Shown: positions 9,101 to 17,516 of the stretch, in pieces | How the letters are laid out: each line of letters starts with the position of its first letter | Numbering within the stretch: the first letter of the stretch is position 1 | The notes under the pieces: generated by a model | What the model saw: only the letters and a program-made list of their open reading frames with translations | Told to the model about the DNA's origin: nothing | Database searches by the model: none | Source of the DNA: a virus | Direction: 5' to 3' (one strand) | Virus record (IMG/VR): IMGVR_UViG_3300031974_001096 | Coordinates: 1 to 26,364 of that record | Length of the DNA: 26,364 nucleotides | Made by a program: the position numbers and the translations under genes

Positions 9101-10607
9101 CTAAATCTTCCGCTGTAGACTTGTAAAAGAAGCACTCTTGACCTGGAAGCGAACCTGCGGGTCCAGTAGCTCCAGCGGGTCCAGTTGATCCTGCAGGCCC
9201 CGTAGGTCCGCCTGGAGTCCCTGGAGGGCCCTGCGGTCCAGTGGGACCTTGAGGTCCTGTCGGACCTGTGCCACCAGACACAAGCGGAGCTATACACACT
9301 CTTACTACATCCTGAGAAAACCCAGGGAATGAAGAGTTTGCGTCATTAGCAACGAGGTCTCCAAAAGTGTATGTGTAGTTACCGTCGTCAGCATTCAAAG
9401 TAGAGGTGATGCTCGTGGACACAAACGCCATATACCCACCCCCTTCTTGAATAACTTTGATGTATGCAGACCCGACAGCAAGAACAGAATCGAGTATTAG
9501 GCTATTATCTACAGAAGTGGTGTTAGTGAAGCTAGTCTGACCTCTCTGGTGCAGATATATATAGCTTGCGTCACCAAAGGAGCTACCTATTACTTCTCCC
9601 TCCCCAGTATTTTGATCGTCTCCATTTACTATAAGTGGGGTCAGGTTTATATCGTAAAAAGTGCAGACCTCACCAACATAGCTTCCTGTCGGTCCAGTGG
9701 GTCCAGTGGGTCCAGTGGGTCCCTGGTCACCTTGCGCCCCAGCAGCTCCAGTAGGTCCTGTCACTCCTGGGCGACCTACAGGTCCAGTGGGTCCCACATC
9801 ACCATCTCTTCCTGGATCTCCCGTAGGACCCGTCGGACCCCTATCTCCTTGTGGGCCGATTCCGCCTTGCGGTCCTGTCGGCCCTGGAGCAGTAGAAGCT
9901 GCTCCTGTAGGTCCTGCAGGCCCCGTAGGTCCAGCGGGGCCAGGGGCGGTAGATGCCGAACCAGTTGGTCCAGCGGGTCCAGTAGGTCCAGTAGGGCCTA
10001 TAGGTCCAGGAGCTGTAGAGTCAGCACCTGTAGGTCCAGCAGCACCTGTCGGACCTTGCGGACCCGTAGCTCCGTCTAATCCAGCAGAAAAGCAAGACCA
10101 TCCGCTACCAGTGTACACACATATTTCATCACCGATAATCCAAGCGTCTCCAGTAGCTGGATCAGCGACGGCTCCAGTGGATCCAGTAGCCCCAATAACT
10201 TCTAGACCAGTGCCTGCTGGCCCCTCAGGTCCAGTAGGTCCAGTAGGACCAGGGTCCCCGTCAAAACCTCTAGGTCCATCGGCACCATCCTGACCATCCT
10301 GACCGTCTACTCCGTCTTGACCGTCTGCACCTGGAGCTCCAGGAGCACCGTCAGCTCCAGAGGGGCCAGTAGGCCCAGCAGGCCCAGCGGGGCCAGCGGG
10401 GCCAGCAGGTCCAGCGGGACCTTGCGGGCCGAGAAGAACCCCCTCAAAGCTGCTTACATCAATGTACGTTGCTGGGTCTACAGAAACAATAGCAGAACAC
10501 AGGTCTTCCTCGATCGTTATTACGACCTGAGGGGAAGACGGACATTCAAGTTTTATTTCTATGGGGTCCGAAGAAGAAACATCTATGCAAGGGATGCAAT
10601 CTGACAT
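6162..10607 (-). CDS. Giant collagen-like modular virion protein (fibre or fibril)
   Basis: 1481 residues. The N-terminus (1-59) carries four Cys. Gly-X-Y blocks, mostly GPTGPxGP, occupy about 60-133, 179-309, 444-489, 826-858 and 1122-1139. Between them lie beta-rich modules of about 130-330 residues. Several begin with a Cys-aromatic segment (VCTFYDI, CFFYKS, CEQYYFL, LCFDIKN) and end with a VRVCIAP, YKICITP, FVICYYL or LICVTP strand. The C-terminal 340 residues hold repeats such as '[15 protein letters not shown]' and end [11 protein letters not shown]. Phage collagen-like segments form trimeric coiled stalks, so this is likely a trimeric tail or head fibre with globular domains on collagen stems. 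The ATG overlaps the upstream stop (TGATG). Which virion part carries it cannot be told. Confidence 0.8.
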   Translation of the reverse strand: MSDCIPCIDVSSSDPIEIKLECPSSPQVVITIEEDLCSAIVSVDPATYIDVSSFEGVLLGPQGPAGPAGPAGPAGPAGPTGPSGADGAPGAPGADGQDGVDGQDGQDGADGPRGFDGDPGPTGPTGPEGPAGTGLEVIGATGSTGAVADPATGDAWIIGDEICVYTGSGWSCFSAGLDGATGPQGPTGAAGPTGADSTAPGPIGPTGPTGPAGPTGSASTAPGPAGPTGPAGPTGAASTAPGPTGPQGGIGPQGDRGPTGPTGDPGRDGDVGPTGPVGRPGVTGPTGAAGAQGDQGPTGPTGPTGPTGSYVGEVCTFYDINLTPLIVNGDDQNTGEGEVIGSSFGDASYIYLHQRGQTSFTNTTSVDNSLILDSVLAVGSAYIKVIQEGGGYMAFVSTSITSTLNADDGNYTYTFGDLVANDANSSFPGFSQDVVRVCIAPLVSGGTGPTGPQGPTGPQGPPGTPGGPTGPAGSTGPAGATGPAGSLPGQECFFYKSTAEDLEDIWTAIAGDGAAAFGIVGLEGTTTPFGPDDVSVIALNGIHYQNFYPDPGSATEEDSTAEIVEIITIGGGAGYITAVDCNGDGWAWVYSGASYTTTAGATGDAGGFFKFPNLYFVGPIEGGSTTSMPGATASADCDSYYKICITPAIGGGSNGGGPDGGYGGGNPGATGPPGGGFGGICEQYYFLRSQLNNLGYPVAGYEPFQNNWFWGPNTYDVIDTDYLLIGSGGITNDMLQLAVNGLPTGFSINISISGVWADGSYGVEWFSIDADTINGPLPSNTLQTQDGVDVYQVPTTYIGGTDSTHAWPQNLGTNFVICYYLCCDDPDATGGVGPTGPTGPTGPCCTGATGPTGPDGPTPSGTLCFDIKNGTYGVENKFNFYGGTPSNLSAVNPNVIETIAFPYNTFTSEELQFLQGVSNLNTGGVVSYEVFDSLGASEIATFTYSTLIADNSSQVVVISGCLLISGPSDNTLNLDGGGGTGEVEALICVTPNLLLEGIVSTNMLSFGVTGSVPTSLNDGEILANSSTPNQVTDIYISETLSLDYGATDAVTGSISDIATLISNIRKGSVSISTNSGRVVYSFSGASYTGNFLALDNVSLGHDGGVSTIPTGPVSVTIDPSFGLEGPTGPTGATGPIGGLSDVSITGVADKQILEYDIASSEWVNVYLDHSYVRVYNNTASAMSRGDVVYISAAQNSNVAQVSLAQANSASTMPAIGVLYDDIAIGAEGLAVVNGKANGIALPTASFSEGDVVYVSDTVAGGVTATKPTGTGLIQNLGIVMQAHDTNGTIKVTGVGRTNDVPNIPNGQAWVGNASGVATPTTLGAVATSNDYNDLTNKPTIENNHLIGQQLDFKTEGSSYSQGYEGTIVKFGSGTLQTGKTYVYASTGWEPTDANTETDTRGLFGIALGTSPTSDGLLIYGIYTSNLWSSFSAGDILYISASAEGVLTSTAPSGTGDFVRVIGYGLGSSTIFIDPSPDWIEL

Positions 10608-10972
10608 CAGGGAAGGGTTACGTCTTCGTTTACTTTAAATGTGCCGTACAGATAAGTCTTTGTGGTGGTAAATCCAGTTGACTGAAGGTCATAGACGTAA
10701 AGACCAGAAGCCACGTCCATGGCGGTCGCAGTCTTTTGTATAGTAAGCTTACTTCCACTAAGGGCGATTTCACCACCAGAAAAGGTCAAAATAGAGGTGC
10801 CAGTAGCATTATCAGTGTCGCTTTCCCTAACCTCCATCTTCCATCCATCACTAGGAACAGTAGTCGTCCCAAAATCCAGAACCATATAAAAGGTGTCTCC
10901 CCTCCTGCATATGATATCTAGGCGGGAAGCAGTATCAAGGTTGATGGTGTTTTTAGTCGTGTTACTGCTCAT
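10607..10972 (-). CDS. Small beta-sandwich virion protein, 121 residues
   Basis: Starts [20 protein letters not shown], followed by '[20 protein letters not shown]' and '[16 protein letters not shown]', and ends with '[20 protein letters not shown]' and [13 protein letters not shown]. The RxGDTF...W.MEVR...[10 protein letters not shown]...[11 protein letters not shown] pattern resembles N-terminal attachment domains of baseplate or fibre proteins (BppU-like) and small phage proteins of the same fold. It overlaps the portal gene's last 11 bases and the collagen gene's ATG. Sitting between portal and fibre genes, it probably connects a fibre to the virion or is a minor structural protein. The assignment is by resemblance only. 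Confidence 0.6.
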   Translation of the reverse strand: MSSNTTKNTINLDTASRLDIICRRGDTFYMVLDFGTTTVPSDGWKMEVRESDTDNATGTSILTFSGGEIALSGSKLTIQKTATAMDVASGLYVYDLQSTGFTTTKTYLYGTFKVNEDVTLP

Positions 10973-13439
10973 TTTGACTGTTCAATGCTTGTTGTATTAT
11001 TTCGTCAGGAGAACTCTGCCCAGGAGCCGCTTGCTGAGCGGGTTCCTGTATTTCTCCTCTTTGACCTTGTCTTTGTGAGATAAGCTTGCTCTGATCGGCT
11101 GTCTGCTTCTTGACCCTATCGTCTTTTCTGTCTTCCTTGAAGACTTCCAGCTTCTCCCTAAACTCTTGATCGTCAGTCTTGAATCCGAGAGTAGCCTGCG
11201 CCTTAAGCATTTCAATCTCTTTTCTGTGCTCGTGACGCAAAACCTCCATCTGCGCTTCTAGCTGAGACTTAAGCTGCAGCGATTGTGCATCCAACTGAGC
11301 TTGCATCTGCATCTCTTGCTGCTTGGCTTGAGAAGCGGCCTGAGTGGACTGAATCTGTGCTTGGGACTGTGCCTGTACGTTCTGCTGAGCCATCTGCTGG
11401 TTTCTAGCCATACGCTTTTTTCTCCTCACAATCAGGAGGCGCTCGGCCTGGTTCACGTCCTTAAGCTGCCTAATAGCTATCGCGTCCTCTATATCGAGCT
11501 CCTTCTGAGCAAGCGAGGCCTGGATGTTTTGTTCCAAATACTGCTTTTCAATCTCTTCCATCTCCTTAACTACCGTAACCCCAAAGTTGTACATAGGGAG
11601 GTCGGAGAAGGTGTTGAGCAGGTTTATGTTCTCTTTTCCAATAGCGTTCTCATACGCTTTAAACAGAATACTTTCTCTAGGGATGACCTGAAGGCACTTA
11701 ACTATATCAGCGCACACCTTCTTGAACAGCACCATAGATGAGTTCGTAATATCGTAGATGGCGTTATTGCCAGCTGCGATGGCTTGCTGCCTAACCCCCA
11801 CGAGCTGGTCGCCTTTCGGGGTGGACGCATCCATAGCTTCGTTAATACCCGTAGCGTCACGTATCAGCCTCAAGTAGTGATTGTAGAGGTTGATGAACTC
11901 GTTGATGTTCCGTATGTTATTGCCGATTTCCCTGATGGGAGGATTCTGGAACCCGCCTTCAGGGTTTTTGCTTCTGTAGTAGAATACACCTGTCTGCTCG
12001 TAGATGTCATGGAGCTCCAGAGGCTGCAACTCCCCGCCTTTACCGAGCTGAACATTTTCGAGACCTTCGATATCAATGATGATGCCATCGGGCTTTGCTT
12101 TTGCGATTGCTTGCTGAATCTTCAAGTGCGTCAGCTGAAGCTGGTCGGCAAACCCGATGCAGCTATCTACCATCGATTTCGGGATATTACCATCAAGGTT
12201 AGTAGCAACAACACTGTAAGAGAGATTTGTGCGACTAAGGTCATGAGCGTTCTTAGGTACGTTCTTCTTTATCCCGTAGTTAAAAAGCTTATCGCACCCC
12301 ATAACGTAGCTACCCCCATACACAGTTACATTGGGGAGCCTGGTTACAGACCTCTTGTAGACAGAGTTACTGGGGGCTTTGTAGTTTTCTTCTTTCTGGT
12401 AGAAACCTACATTCCCATACCTGTTTTCTTTCTCCTCGAACACCATCATGTCGACAGAAAGAAACTCGAAATCCAAAACGTCAACCATATACTGATCATA
12501 CGCCCCACGGTTACTCCCCATGGTATTGTCATTCAAGTATGTTCTAACAGAAGTCGTGTCGTATTGATACCTCTTAGCTACGGTCTTGGCTATCTTATCG
12601 TACTCGTCGTCAGTAAACTGATCGCCAGCAATACGCTTCAACTCCTGCAAAGAGATCTTCTTTACGTGACCAGCGTACACTATATCCCCGAAGTTGGGGT
12701 CTTCAGTGTGGCTGTGTACGAAGTTCTTGGGGTCTACGTAGTCTACCTTTATACCGTAGTTCGGGTCGTTGCTCCTCTTGGTGACCGCCATACCCAGGGT
12801 GGCAATATCGTTTACACACCTCCTATAGGTAGAGTCGTTGAAGTCGTTCCACTTCAGGGTCATGTTGGTTGCCACCTGAGCAGCTACCTCTGATGCAGAC
12901 TTGATGTTTGCATCCATGAATATTTCGGCCTCCTCCAGCGACTCTGGTATCTCTTGGCCTTGAGACAGGTCAACACCGACCTTTTCTTTTATCTGTGAAA
13001 TTTTGTCCTTGTTCTCGACAAGCATCTTCACCCTGCGGCGCTCGGCATCTTTTTCAGATGATGATAGTGGATCGACAGCCTCAAGGTTTGGGTATGGTTC
13101 GCTAGAGAGAATCTTGTTGACTACGATCCTTACAAATTTCGGGAGGATGGGTACGGGCGTGAAGTCAAGGTTCAAGAAACTCCCGTCATTATTGCTGGGG
13201 TCCAAGCTGTTAAGGAGTTGCCTGTATATGCTCGTATCCTGAGTTCCGTTTGCGTAAGCCCTGTTGCGCTCGAACGTGCGGGCTCTTTTTTTATACAGGG
13301 AGTTATCCCTCTCAACAGCTCCCCATTGAGAAGAAATGGCCTTTGCATAAGAAAGGCCGTACTCCTTGCCTTCTTTATTTTCCTTACTCGCTAGTGGATC
13401 TGGAAAGCCTACGCTATTCTTCCCTTGCTTGCCGTACAT
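10962..13439 (-). CDS. Portal protein
   Basis: 825 residues. The portal ring sits at one head vertex and is the channel for DNA packaging and ejection. Residues 1-600 have portal texture: 'VPILPKFVRIVVNKILSSEP' near 92-111, a beta-rich clip/stem region, and 'GINEAMDASTPKGDQLVGVR' near 550-570. The last is a motif I associate with portals of crAss-like and other Bacteroidota phages. From about 630 to 790 follows a long Gln/Lys/Glu-rich coiled coil (MAQQNVQAQSQAQIQSTQAA and more), which could form the helical barrel inside the capsid. It directly follows TerL (21-base gap) and precedes fibre genes. A TATATTTG box lies seven bases before its ATG, so transcription may restart here. Confidence 0.85.
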   Translation of the reverse strand: MYGKQGKNSVGFPDPLASKENKEGKEYGLSYAKAISSQWGAVERDNSLYKKRARTFERNRAYANGTQDTSIYRQLLNSLDPSNNDGSFLNLDFTPVPILPKFVRIVVNKILSSEPYPNLEAVDPLSSSEKDAERRRVKMLVENKDKISQIKEKVGVDLSQGQEIPESLEEAEIFMDANIKSASEVAAQVATNMTLKWNDFNDSTYRRCVNDIATLGMAVTKRSNDPNYGIKVDYVDPKNFVHSHTEDPNFGDIVYAGHVKKISLQELKRIAGDQFTDDEYDKIAKTVAKRYQYDTTSVRTYLNDNTMGSNRGAYDQYMVDVLDFEFLSVDMMVFEEKENRYGNVGFYQKEENYKAPSNSVYKRSVTRLPNVTVYGGSYVMGCDKLFNYGIKKNVPKNAHDLSRTNLSYSVVATNLDGNIPKSMVDSCIGFADQLQLTHLKIQQAIAKAKPDGIIIDIEGLENVQLGKGGELQPLELHDIYEQTGVFYYRSKNPEGGFQNPPIREIGNNIRNINEFINLYNHYLRLIRDATGINEAMDASTPKGDQLVGVRQQAIAAGNNAIYDITNSSMVLFKKVCADIVKCLQVIPRESILFKAYENAIGKENINLLNTFSDLPMYNFGVTVVKEMEEIEKQYLEQNIQASLAQKELDIEDAIAIRQLKDVNQAERLLIVRRKKRMARNQQMAQQNVQAQSQAQIQSTQAASQAKQQEMQMQAQLDAQSLQLKSQLEAQMEVLRHEHRKEIEMLKAQATLGFKTDDQEFREKLEVFKEDRKDDRVKKQTADQSKLISQRQGQRGEIQEPAQQAAPGQSSPDEIIQQALNSQNEQ

Positions 13440-13446
13440 CTAACGG

Positions 13447-13454
13447 CAAATATA
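13447..13454 (-). promoter_or_regulatory. TATATTTG -7 box before the portal gene
   Basis: The minus strand reads TATATTTG seven bases before the portal ATG at 13439, inside the 21-base gap after TerL. It fits the Bacteroidota TAnnTTTG element. No convincing -33 box was seen. Confidence 0.4.
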
Positions 13455-13460
13455 ATGAAA

Positions 13461-15572
13461 TCATCTATGCCATTCTTTTGGCTTTGACTTTCTGAAAAAG
13501 CGCTTCCCTTCAAAGTTTGACTGCTTTCTTTCTTGCTTAAACTTTTGAGCCGCAAGCAGGGCCAGACCAGAACTAATAGTAAGGTCGTATTTGGTTCTGT
13601 TGTTTATCTTGTATCCTATCCAGTCTTCTAAAGTCCTGTTGAAATACATATTCCCAACCTTAGCATCATCAGCCCGAATGCCAACATGGTTGTGTATATA
13701 CGCTTCTATCGCATGAGCGTGAGCCTGGATTACGTCAACAGAGTTAGACGGGATACCCTTGGTCTTTACTTTCATGGTTGACCCTGGAGGGGTAAGGTGT
13801 TTAGGCCTATCCATGACATAGCCATCCCAGCCTCGCTTCTCAAAGTACCTTACTATCCCATACTTGTTGTTCTCGATCAATAGTGGGTACCCGTAGAATA
13901 CAGCAGCCATAAGTACATCTTCGTAAAATATACTGGCTAGATCTGGCCTGGACGCATACTCAAGCACAAACATGTTACTTGGGGTATTATCGTCCATATT
14001 GAACTTATTGTAGAGGTGCAAGGCCCCCTTTGACCCCCTACCGTCTACTGTCTCATCAAGGTCGTAAGAGTCGACACCACCGCACCCGAAGTCAGCAAAT
14101 GGAGCTACGCGCTTCCCTTTGTGTTCAGCGATTATGTTTCTTCTGTCTTTAGGCGGCATCCAAGTCACCCTGAACCTCCCCCTGGGGTCTGGAGAGAAGA
14201 TTACCTCCTTGTCTTTCACCTTCCAGATGAAGTTGCCTGTCACGACTGGGTCTGGATACATGTTGTTGTTCCAGTCTATCTGCTGATAGATCTTTCCAAC
14301 GTTGAATATACTCCCTTCGATGCTGTCACGAAACGCCTCGTCTTCAGTTAGCGGGAACTGCCTTATAACTTCGTTGAGCTCAGAAGGGTCGTGTTTCAAG
14401 GACTTCCGTTCGTTTTCGAGATATTCTCTACTTCCTTGGTCTATAAGCTCTCCGTCGATACCTTCTACGGGTTTTGTCGGCTTTTCTGTTACGGGGTTAC
14501 CGTACTTATCAAAAAAGCCCTCAAGAGCATGATCAGCAGGAATAAAGAGACGGTACAAGCCAGAACGAGTTCTGCCATTGTCATTTCTCTCAGTGGGGTC
14601 GGAGTCCTCCCAAAGGTTTTTGTATTCTTCGCCTCCTTTGTCCATTGGATTGACCGTACTCCCAACAAGAGCTTTGCCAACCACTTTTTTACCGACGATA
14701 AGACAAGTTCTTTCAATTCTCCAGGCTTCTTTAATGTCTACTGGCTTCTCCCACTTCCCAGCCTCATCAAGATAGAGGATATGGAGTTTCTCTCCGTCAT
14801 AGGCGTTGTTGGTGGTATTCTTCCAGTTAATGATTGTGTTGAGCGCGTCACCCTTCTGTGACGTCTTATTCTTCTTGGTGATTCGTTTTGATGGTTCCCG
14901 AAAAGCGAGTTCCATACGTGGGTTCGTCGTTCCATCCTGAATGGGTTTAAAGAAGAATGGGTAACTCCGAAACATCGGAATCACCTTCTTCATGAAAATG
15001 TTCTCCTGAGCATCTTTACCAGTCTTTGACTGTATCCCCAACAGCTTATCTTTAACTTGTGTAGCTTCGTCAACAAGTACAGAAGCACAGATGTTAGTGT
15101 AGCCACTACGGCGACACTTAGTATAAAGCTGACCGATACAACGGCTATCAGCTTCGCACGCAGCCATGTGGAGAAAGATCTCACGCTGGAACGCAAGATA
15201 CGAAGGATATCCGATATCGATCTTACTCCATTGGAGAAACATGTAGTGTCTCCCCGTAATATACGTAGGCACACCATTATTGTAAAACCAAATACCGTTG
15301 CGCCTGCGTTCAAACTCTTGCTCGATAAAAGGAGAAAAGGTCCGCCGAAATTCGGCTGGCTTCTCGAACCACTCATCCATACTTCTAATCCGCGACAGTT
15401 CTTGTGGCACATCGGTGCGGCGCCACATCTGCATCTGTTTAGGTAGGTCGTGGAAGAGAATTTCCGATTTTTTTGGCTTCTTCGGAAGAGCAATGTCAAG
15501 ATCATAGATCTGAATAACCTCCCCAGGCTCACTTCCGCTGACCAACCGAATAGCTTCATCGGACTTGCCCAT
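13461..15572 (-). CDS. terL: Terminase large subunit (TerL)
   Basis: 703 residues from the ATG at 15572-15570 (MGKSDEAIRLVSG). A start at 15641 would lie 86 bases inside the upstream gene and is less likely. The protein is the packaging motor: an N-terminal ATPase that pumps DNA through the portal and a C-terminal nuclease that cuts the concatemer. The ATPase shows a non-canonical Walker A region, KCRRSGYTN, near residues 152-160, and a clear Walker B, LHILYLDEAG, near 263-272. The nuclease has FADFGCGGVDSYD near 492-504, the usual RNase H-like GxDxYD metal site. The gene lies just upstream of portal, the standard order, and overlaps the small zinc-ribbon gene before it by 17 bases. Confidence 0.9.
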   Translation of the reverse strand: MGKSDEAIRLVSGSEPGEVIQIYDLDIALPKKPKKSEILFHDLPKQMQMWRRTDVPQELSRIRSMDEWFEKPAEFRRTFSPFIEQEFERRRNGIWFYNNGVPTYITGRHYMFLQWSKIDIGYPSYLAFQREIFLHMAACEADSRCIGQLYTKCRRSGYTNICASVLVDEATQVKDKLLGIQSKTGKDAQENIFMKKVIPMFRSYPFFFKPIQDGTTNPRMELAFREPSKRITKKNKTSQKGDALNTIINWKNTTNNAYDGEKLHILYLDEAGKWEKPVDIKEAWRIERTCLIVGKKVVGKALVGSTVNPMDKGGEEYKNLWEDSDPTERNDNGRTRSGLYRLFIPADHALEGFFDKYGNPVTEKPTKPVEGIDGELIDQGSREYLENERKSLKHDPSELNEVIRQFPLTEDEAFRDSIEGSIFNVGKIYQQIDWNNNMYPDPVVTGNFIWKVKDKEVIFSPDPRGRFRVTWMPPKDRRNIIAEHKGKRVAPFADFGCGGVDSYDLDETVDGRGSKGALHLYNKFNMDDNTPSNMFVLEYASRPDLASIFYEDVLMAAVFYGYPLLIENNKYGIVRYFEKRGWDGYVMDRPKHLTPPGSTMKVKTKGIPSNSVDVIQAHAHAIEAYIHNHVGIRADDAKVGNMYFNRTLEDWIGYKINNRTKYDLTISSGLALLAAQKFKQERKQSNFEGKRFFRKSKPKEWHR

Positions 15573-15738
15573 ATCGGTTACTTTTGAAAGACGGGACCCC
15601 GACCTTTTTCTCAGCCAACTCCATGTACTTCCCGCATTCACACTTCACGTCGTGGCGAACCTGACCGTCAATAACCTTAATCGACACGCTCCCCGTGTGA
15701 TCGGTGGTCTTACCACAATCGCACTTATACTTAGACAT
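15556..15738 (-). CDS. Small zinc-ribbon-like protein, 60 residues
   Basis: Starts MSKYKCDCGKTTDHTGSVSI. It has two CxC knuckles, C6-x-C8 and C33-x-C35 (VKCECGKYMELAEKK), which together could bind one zinc ion. The rest is basic and short. It precedes and overlaps the TerL start. Small zinc proteins before terminase occur in other phages and may help in DNA recognition or late transcription, but nothing here shows which. Very low similarity can be expected in searches because of its size. Confidence 0.65.
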   Translation of the reverse strand: MSKYKCDCGKTTDHTGSVSIKVIDGQVRHDVKCECGKYMELAEKKVGVPSFKSNRYGQVR

Positions 15739-15762
15739 TTAATTATTTATATAGGTTGTGTT

Positions 15763-16140
15763 TTATTCTAAAATGACAAAAGAAGGGGTAAACCCACAAG
15801 ACAAGAAAAGCGCCATACTAGCCTCGTTGTCTACTTTCACTTTAGCGAAAGATTCAGGCCATATCTCTCTGCACTTCTTTATCATGAATTTTCCTATACC
15901 TCTCTTCCAGTAGTCTGGGTGAACACAAACTCTAATGTCGTCATCTATAACCCCGACATACCCACAAGGAGTATCATCAATTAAGCAAACCCGATAACAA
16001 GACGAGTACTCGCTCATATACCTCTCTTGATCTTCTTTAGAGATGTGGGATGTCTTTATAAATCCATGAGAGACTTTGTCATTCATCCTAAGAAGACGAA
16101 CAAATTCCCAATACTTTTTTGAACAATCAACTAATTCCAT
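15763..16140 (-). CDS. GNAT-family N-acetyltransferase
   Basis: 125 residues from the ATG at 16140-16138 (MELVDCSKKYWEFVRLLR). A longer frame reaches 16176 but would run further into the upstream gene. The fold is recognisable: an N-terminal strand-helix, a substrate-facing 'YRVCLIDDTPCGYVGVIDDD', motif A 'IRVCVHPDYWKRGIGKFMIK' with the acetyl-CoA pyrophosphate-binding R/K-x-G-I-G-K loop, and motif B 'NEASMALFLSCGF'. It transfers an acetyl group from acetyl-CoA to an amine, here unknown. Its 14-base overlap with the glycosyltransferase gene suggests joint action on a sugar, for example acetylating an amino sugar that decorates the virion or DNA. That is inference. Confidence 0.75.
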   Translation of the reverse strand: MELVDCSKKYWEFVRLLRMNDKVSHGFIKTSHISKEDQERYMSEYSSCYRVCLIDDTPCGYVGVIDDDIRVCVHPDYWKRGIGKFMIKKCREIWPESFAKVKVDNEASMALFLSCGFTPSFVILE

Positions 16141-16906
16141 AGTACTCAAAACTAAGCCAGTCCTCATTCCCATCAAAAGCTTTAGATGTTTCCATCGCTA
16201 CATCATTTCTAACCTCTCCAATTCTAGACATTTCTGATTTTATTTTTTCAAACAAGTCGTCTAGGTCTTTGTAGTCAACAGTGTGACCAAATCCAAGATG
16301 ATCATGTTCCTGAGTAAAAGTTCTAACACCCATATGTCCCAGCTCCCACATAGCAGTACTTCCACCAATAGGTGTCGGCTTTACGTAAGCGAAACAGTCA
16401 GCGTAATATTTCAGTTTTAAATCTCTTTCAGTCTGTCCGTCAGTCCAGATCACCCTATCTCCGAACTCACTTATAAGCGGCTCAATTACTTCCTTCCACT
16501 TATAGTGACTTGCCCTGTTCCCCCACTGGCCTTTGTATACATATATTTTTTCACCCAACGGTACTGGCTTCCAATAATCGTATTCTTTTAGCGCCGTTAC
16601 GTGATTGTAGACCTTGACTCCAAGGCGTTCTAATTTATCTTTAAAAGGACCATAAGAAACGTGATACGCATTTGGGTCGTCCTTCCACTGATGACCGTGG
16701 AAGTCTATGTCATTGCCAAGAAAGACAATGATTTTTGGACCTACATGATTGTTTATGAGCCTTATGTCTCTTTGACTGTATACTCCAAAAAAAACAACAG
16801 GCTTGGTGATATCCTCGTAAGCGTCAAAAAACCACCTTCGCATTATGCCTGGTTTGAACTTTGGCATATTATCCGAAACGTGAGCTTGAAAAAACCTTCT
16901 TTTCAT
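16127..16906 (-). CDS. Glycosyltransferase, GT-B type
   Basis: 259 residues. The N-terminal half has Rossmann-like strands (VVFFGVYSQRDIRL, KIIVFLGNDIDF). The C-terminal half has the signature of GT-B donor-binding domains: 'WKEVIEPLISEFGDRVIWTD', then 'RDLKLKYYADCFAYVKPTPI', 'GGSTAMWELGHMGVRTFTQE'. The GGSTxMWELGxMG segment corresponds to the conserved E-containing loop that binds the nucleotide sugar. The protein is shorter than typical GT-B enzymes (350-400), so the acceptor domain is reduced. It follows tRNA-Arg and overlaps the GNAT gene. It may modify phage DNA, virion proteins or host surface glycans. Donor and acceptor cannot be told. Confidence 0.7.
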   Translation of the reverse strand: MKRRFFQAHVSDNMPKFKPGIMRRWFFDAYEDITKPVVFFGVYSQRDIRLINNHVGPKIIVFLGNDIDFHGHQWKDDPNAYHVSYGPFKDKLERLGVKVYNHVTALKEYDYWKPVPLGEKIYVYKGQWGNRASHYKWKEVIEPLISEFGDRVIWTDGQTERDLKLKYYADCFAYVKPTPIGGSTAMWELGHMGVRTFTQEHDHLGFGHTVDYKDLDDLFEKIKSEMSRIGEVRNDVAMETSKAFDGNEDWLSFEYYGIS

Positions 16907-16918
16907 TTCATTTAATTG

Positions 16919-16992
16919 TACCCCCGCCAGGGTTCGAACCTGGGACCCACAGCTTAGAAGGCTGTTGCTCTATCCAGCTGAGCTACGAGGGC
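16919..16992 (-). tRNA. tRNA-Arg(UCU)
   Basis: A 74-base tRNA on the minus strand. The acceptor strands GCCCTCG and CGGGGGT pair (with G-T ends and one internal T-G). The D arm is GCTC...GAGC. The anticodon stem ACAGC/GCTGT holds the loop CTTCTAA with anticodon UCU (reads AGA). The T arm is CCAGG-TTCGAAC-CCTGG and the discriminator is A. CCA is not encoded (bases after the discriminator read CA then A). It lies 13 bases before the glycosyltransferase ATG. Confidence 0.93.
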
Positions 16993-17110
16993 ATTGCACG
17001 AAGGTATTCTTTTCCGAATGAATAGTATACGCTTCGCAATGACGAGGTGAGCAAGTGGAGCAGACCATGCCGATCAGGCACAACCCCATGAGTGTTATTC
17101 CCTTTCCCAT
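16970..17110 (-). CDS. Possible 46-residue hydrophobic-headed Cys-rich peptide overlapping tRNA-Arg
   Basis: An open frame starting at the ATG at 17110-17108, which overlaps the last codons of the lipoprotein gene. It reads MGKGITLMGLCLIGMVCSTC and ends inside the tRNA-Arg gene (stop at 16972-16970). The head looks like a short signal or lipoprotein signal sequence with several Cys, but no perfect lipobox (IGMVC, CSTC). Tight coupling to the upstream lipoprotein is suggestive of a two-component envelope or spanin-like pair. Running into a tRNA speaks against it, so it may be chance. Confidence 0.3.
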   Translation of the reverse strand: MGKGITLMGLCLIGMVCSTCSPRHCEAYTIHSEKNTFVQCPRSSAG

Positions 17111-17484
17111 GACAGAACTTTGTTTGACGTATCGACGTAGTCCATGAACATACTGTCGACTTTAGAATGATATAGATGAACCCTGTAGTAATACTCAGAT
17201 CCTTTGGATCCAGGTGTCGTCTGTATTACATACGGGTCTACTTTTACGCCAATCAAGTTGCTGTCTATGCTTAGAGTAGCAATGTAGTCGGGCTCCAGTG
17301 TAGCCCTGTACTCCTGCAGGAATATGGTGTCGAGATAGTTGTACGCTGGGACCTCTCTTTCTTTAAGGTCGGCCTCAAGGGATCTAGATACGCCAGCATA
17401 AGTACCGCAAGCACCAAGGCCAGCAGATACAAGAATAATCGAAAACAACCTCCATCCATTGAAGATGAACTTATCTTTTTCCAT
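17095..17484 (-). CDS. Putative lipoprotein, 129 residues
   Basis: Starts MEKDKFIFNGWRLFSIILVS with basic residues, then a hydrophobic core, then AGLGAC with a lipobox LGAC (Cys 26), so signal peptidase II cleavage and lipidation are expected. The mature part is about 104 residues: an amphipathic helix (SRSLEADLKEREVPAYNYLD) and a beta-rich remainder (DYIATLSIDSNLIGVKVDPY...YYYRVHLYHSKVD). It may act in the periplasm or at the outer membrane, for example in superinfection exclusion or as the outer-membrane part of a lysis complex. I recognise no family. It lies between two tRNA genes. A TACCTTTG box lies 14 bases upstream of its ATG. Confidence 0.7.
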   Translation of the reverse strand: MEKDKFIFNGWRLFSIILVSAGLGACGTYAGVSRSLEADLKEREVPAYNYLDTIFLQEYRATLEPDYIATLSIDSNLIGVKVDPYVIQTTPGSKGSEYYYRVHLYHSKVDSMFMDYVDTSNKVLSWERE

Positions 17485-17498
17485 TGACAGAATTTTCT

Positions 17499-17506
17499 CA
17501 AAGGTA
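17499..17506 (-). promoter_or_regulatory. TACCTTTG -7-like box before the lipoprotein gene
   Basis: The minus strand reads TACCTTTG (TAnnTTTG) 14 bases before the ATG at 17484 and just after the tRNA-Ile 3' end. No -33 box is evident, because that stretch is the tRNA T arm. Confidence 0.3.
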
Positions 17507-17516
17507 AGTAAAAATG

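Noticed and set aside
9549-10293. Plus-strand frames opposite the collagen-like blocks (Gly/Pro- and Arg/Ser-rich)
   Set aside because: These are mirror images of the GPTGPxGP-coding repeats. Repetitive DNA gives long open frames in every register.
9670-10440. CRISPR-like regular repeats
   Set aside because: The repeats are 9- to 18-base codon periods of GGTCCAGTGGG-type collagen coding, without unique spacers of constant length.
11784-12893. 369-residue plus-strand frame opposite the portal gene
   Set aside because: The portal frame is continuous, has known motifs and fits gene order. The antisense frame has no start signal or domain.
15573-15641. Upstream start for TerL
   Set aside because: It would place 23 residues inside the preceding zinc-ribbon gene. 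The ATG at 15572 overlaps by only 17 bases, in line with other junctions here.
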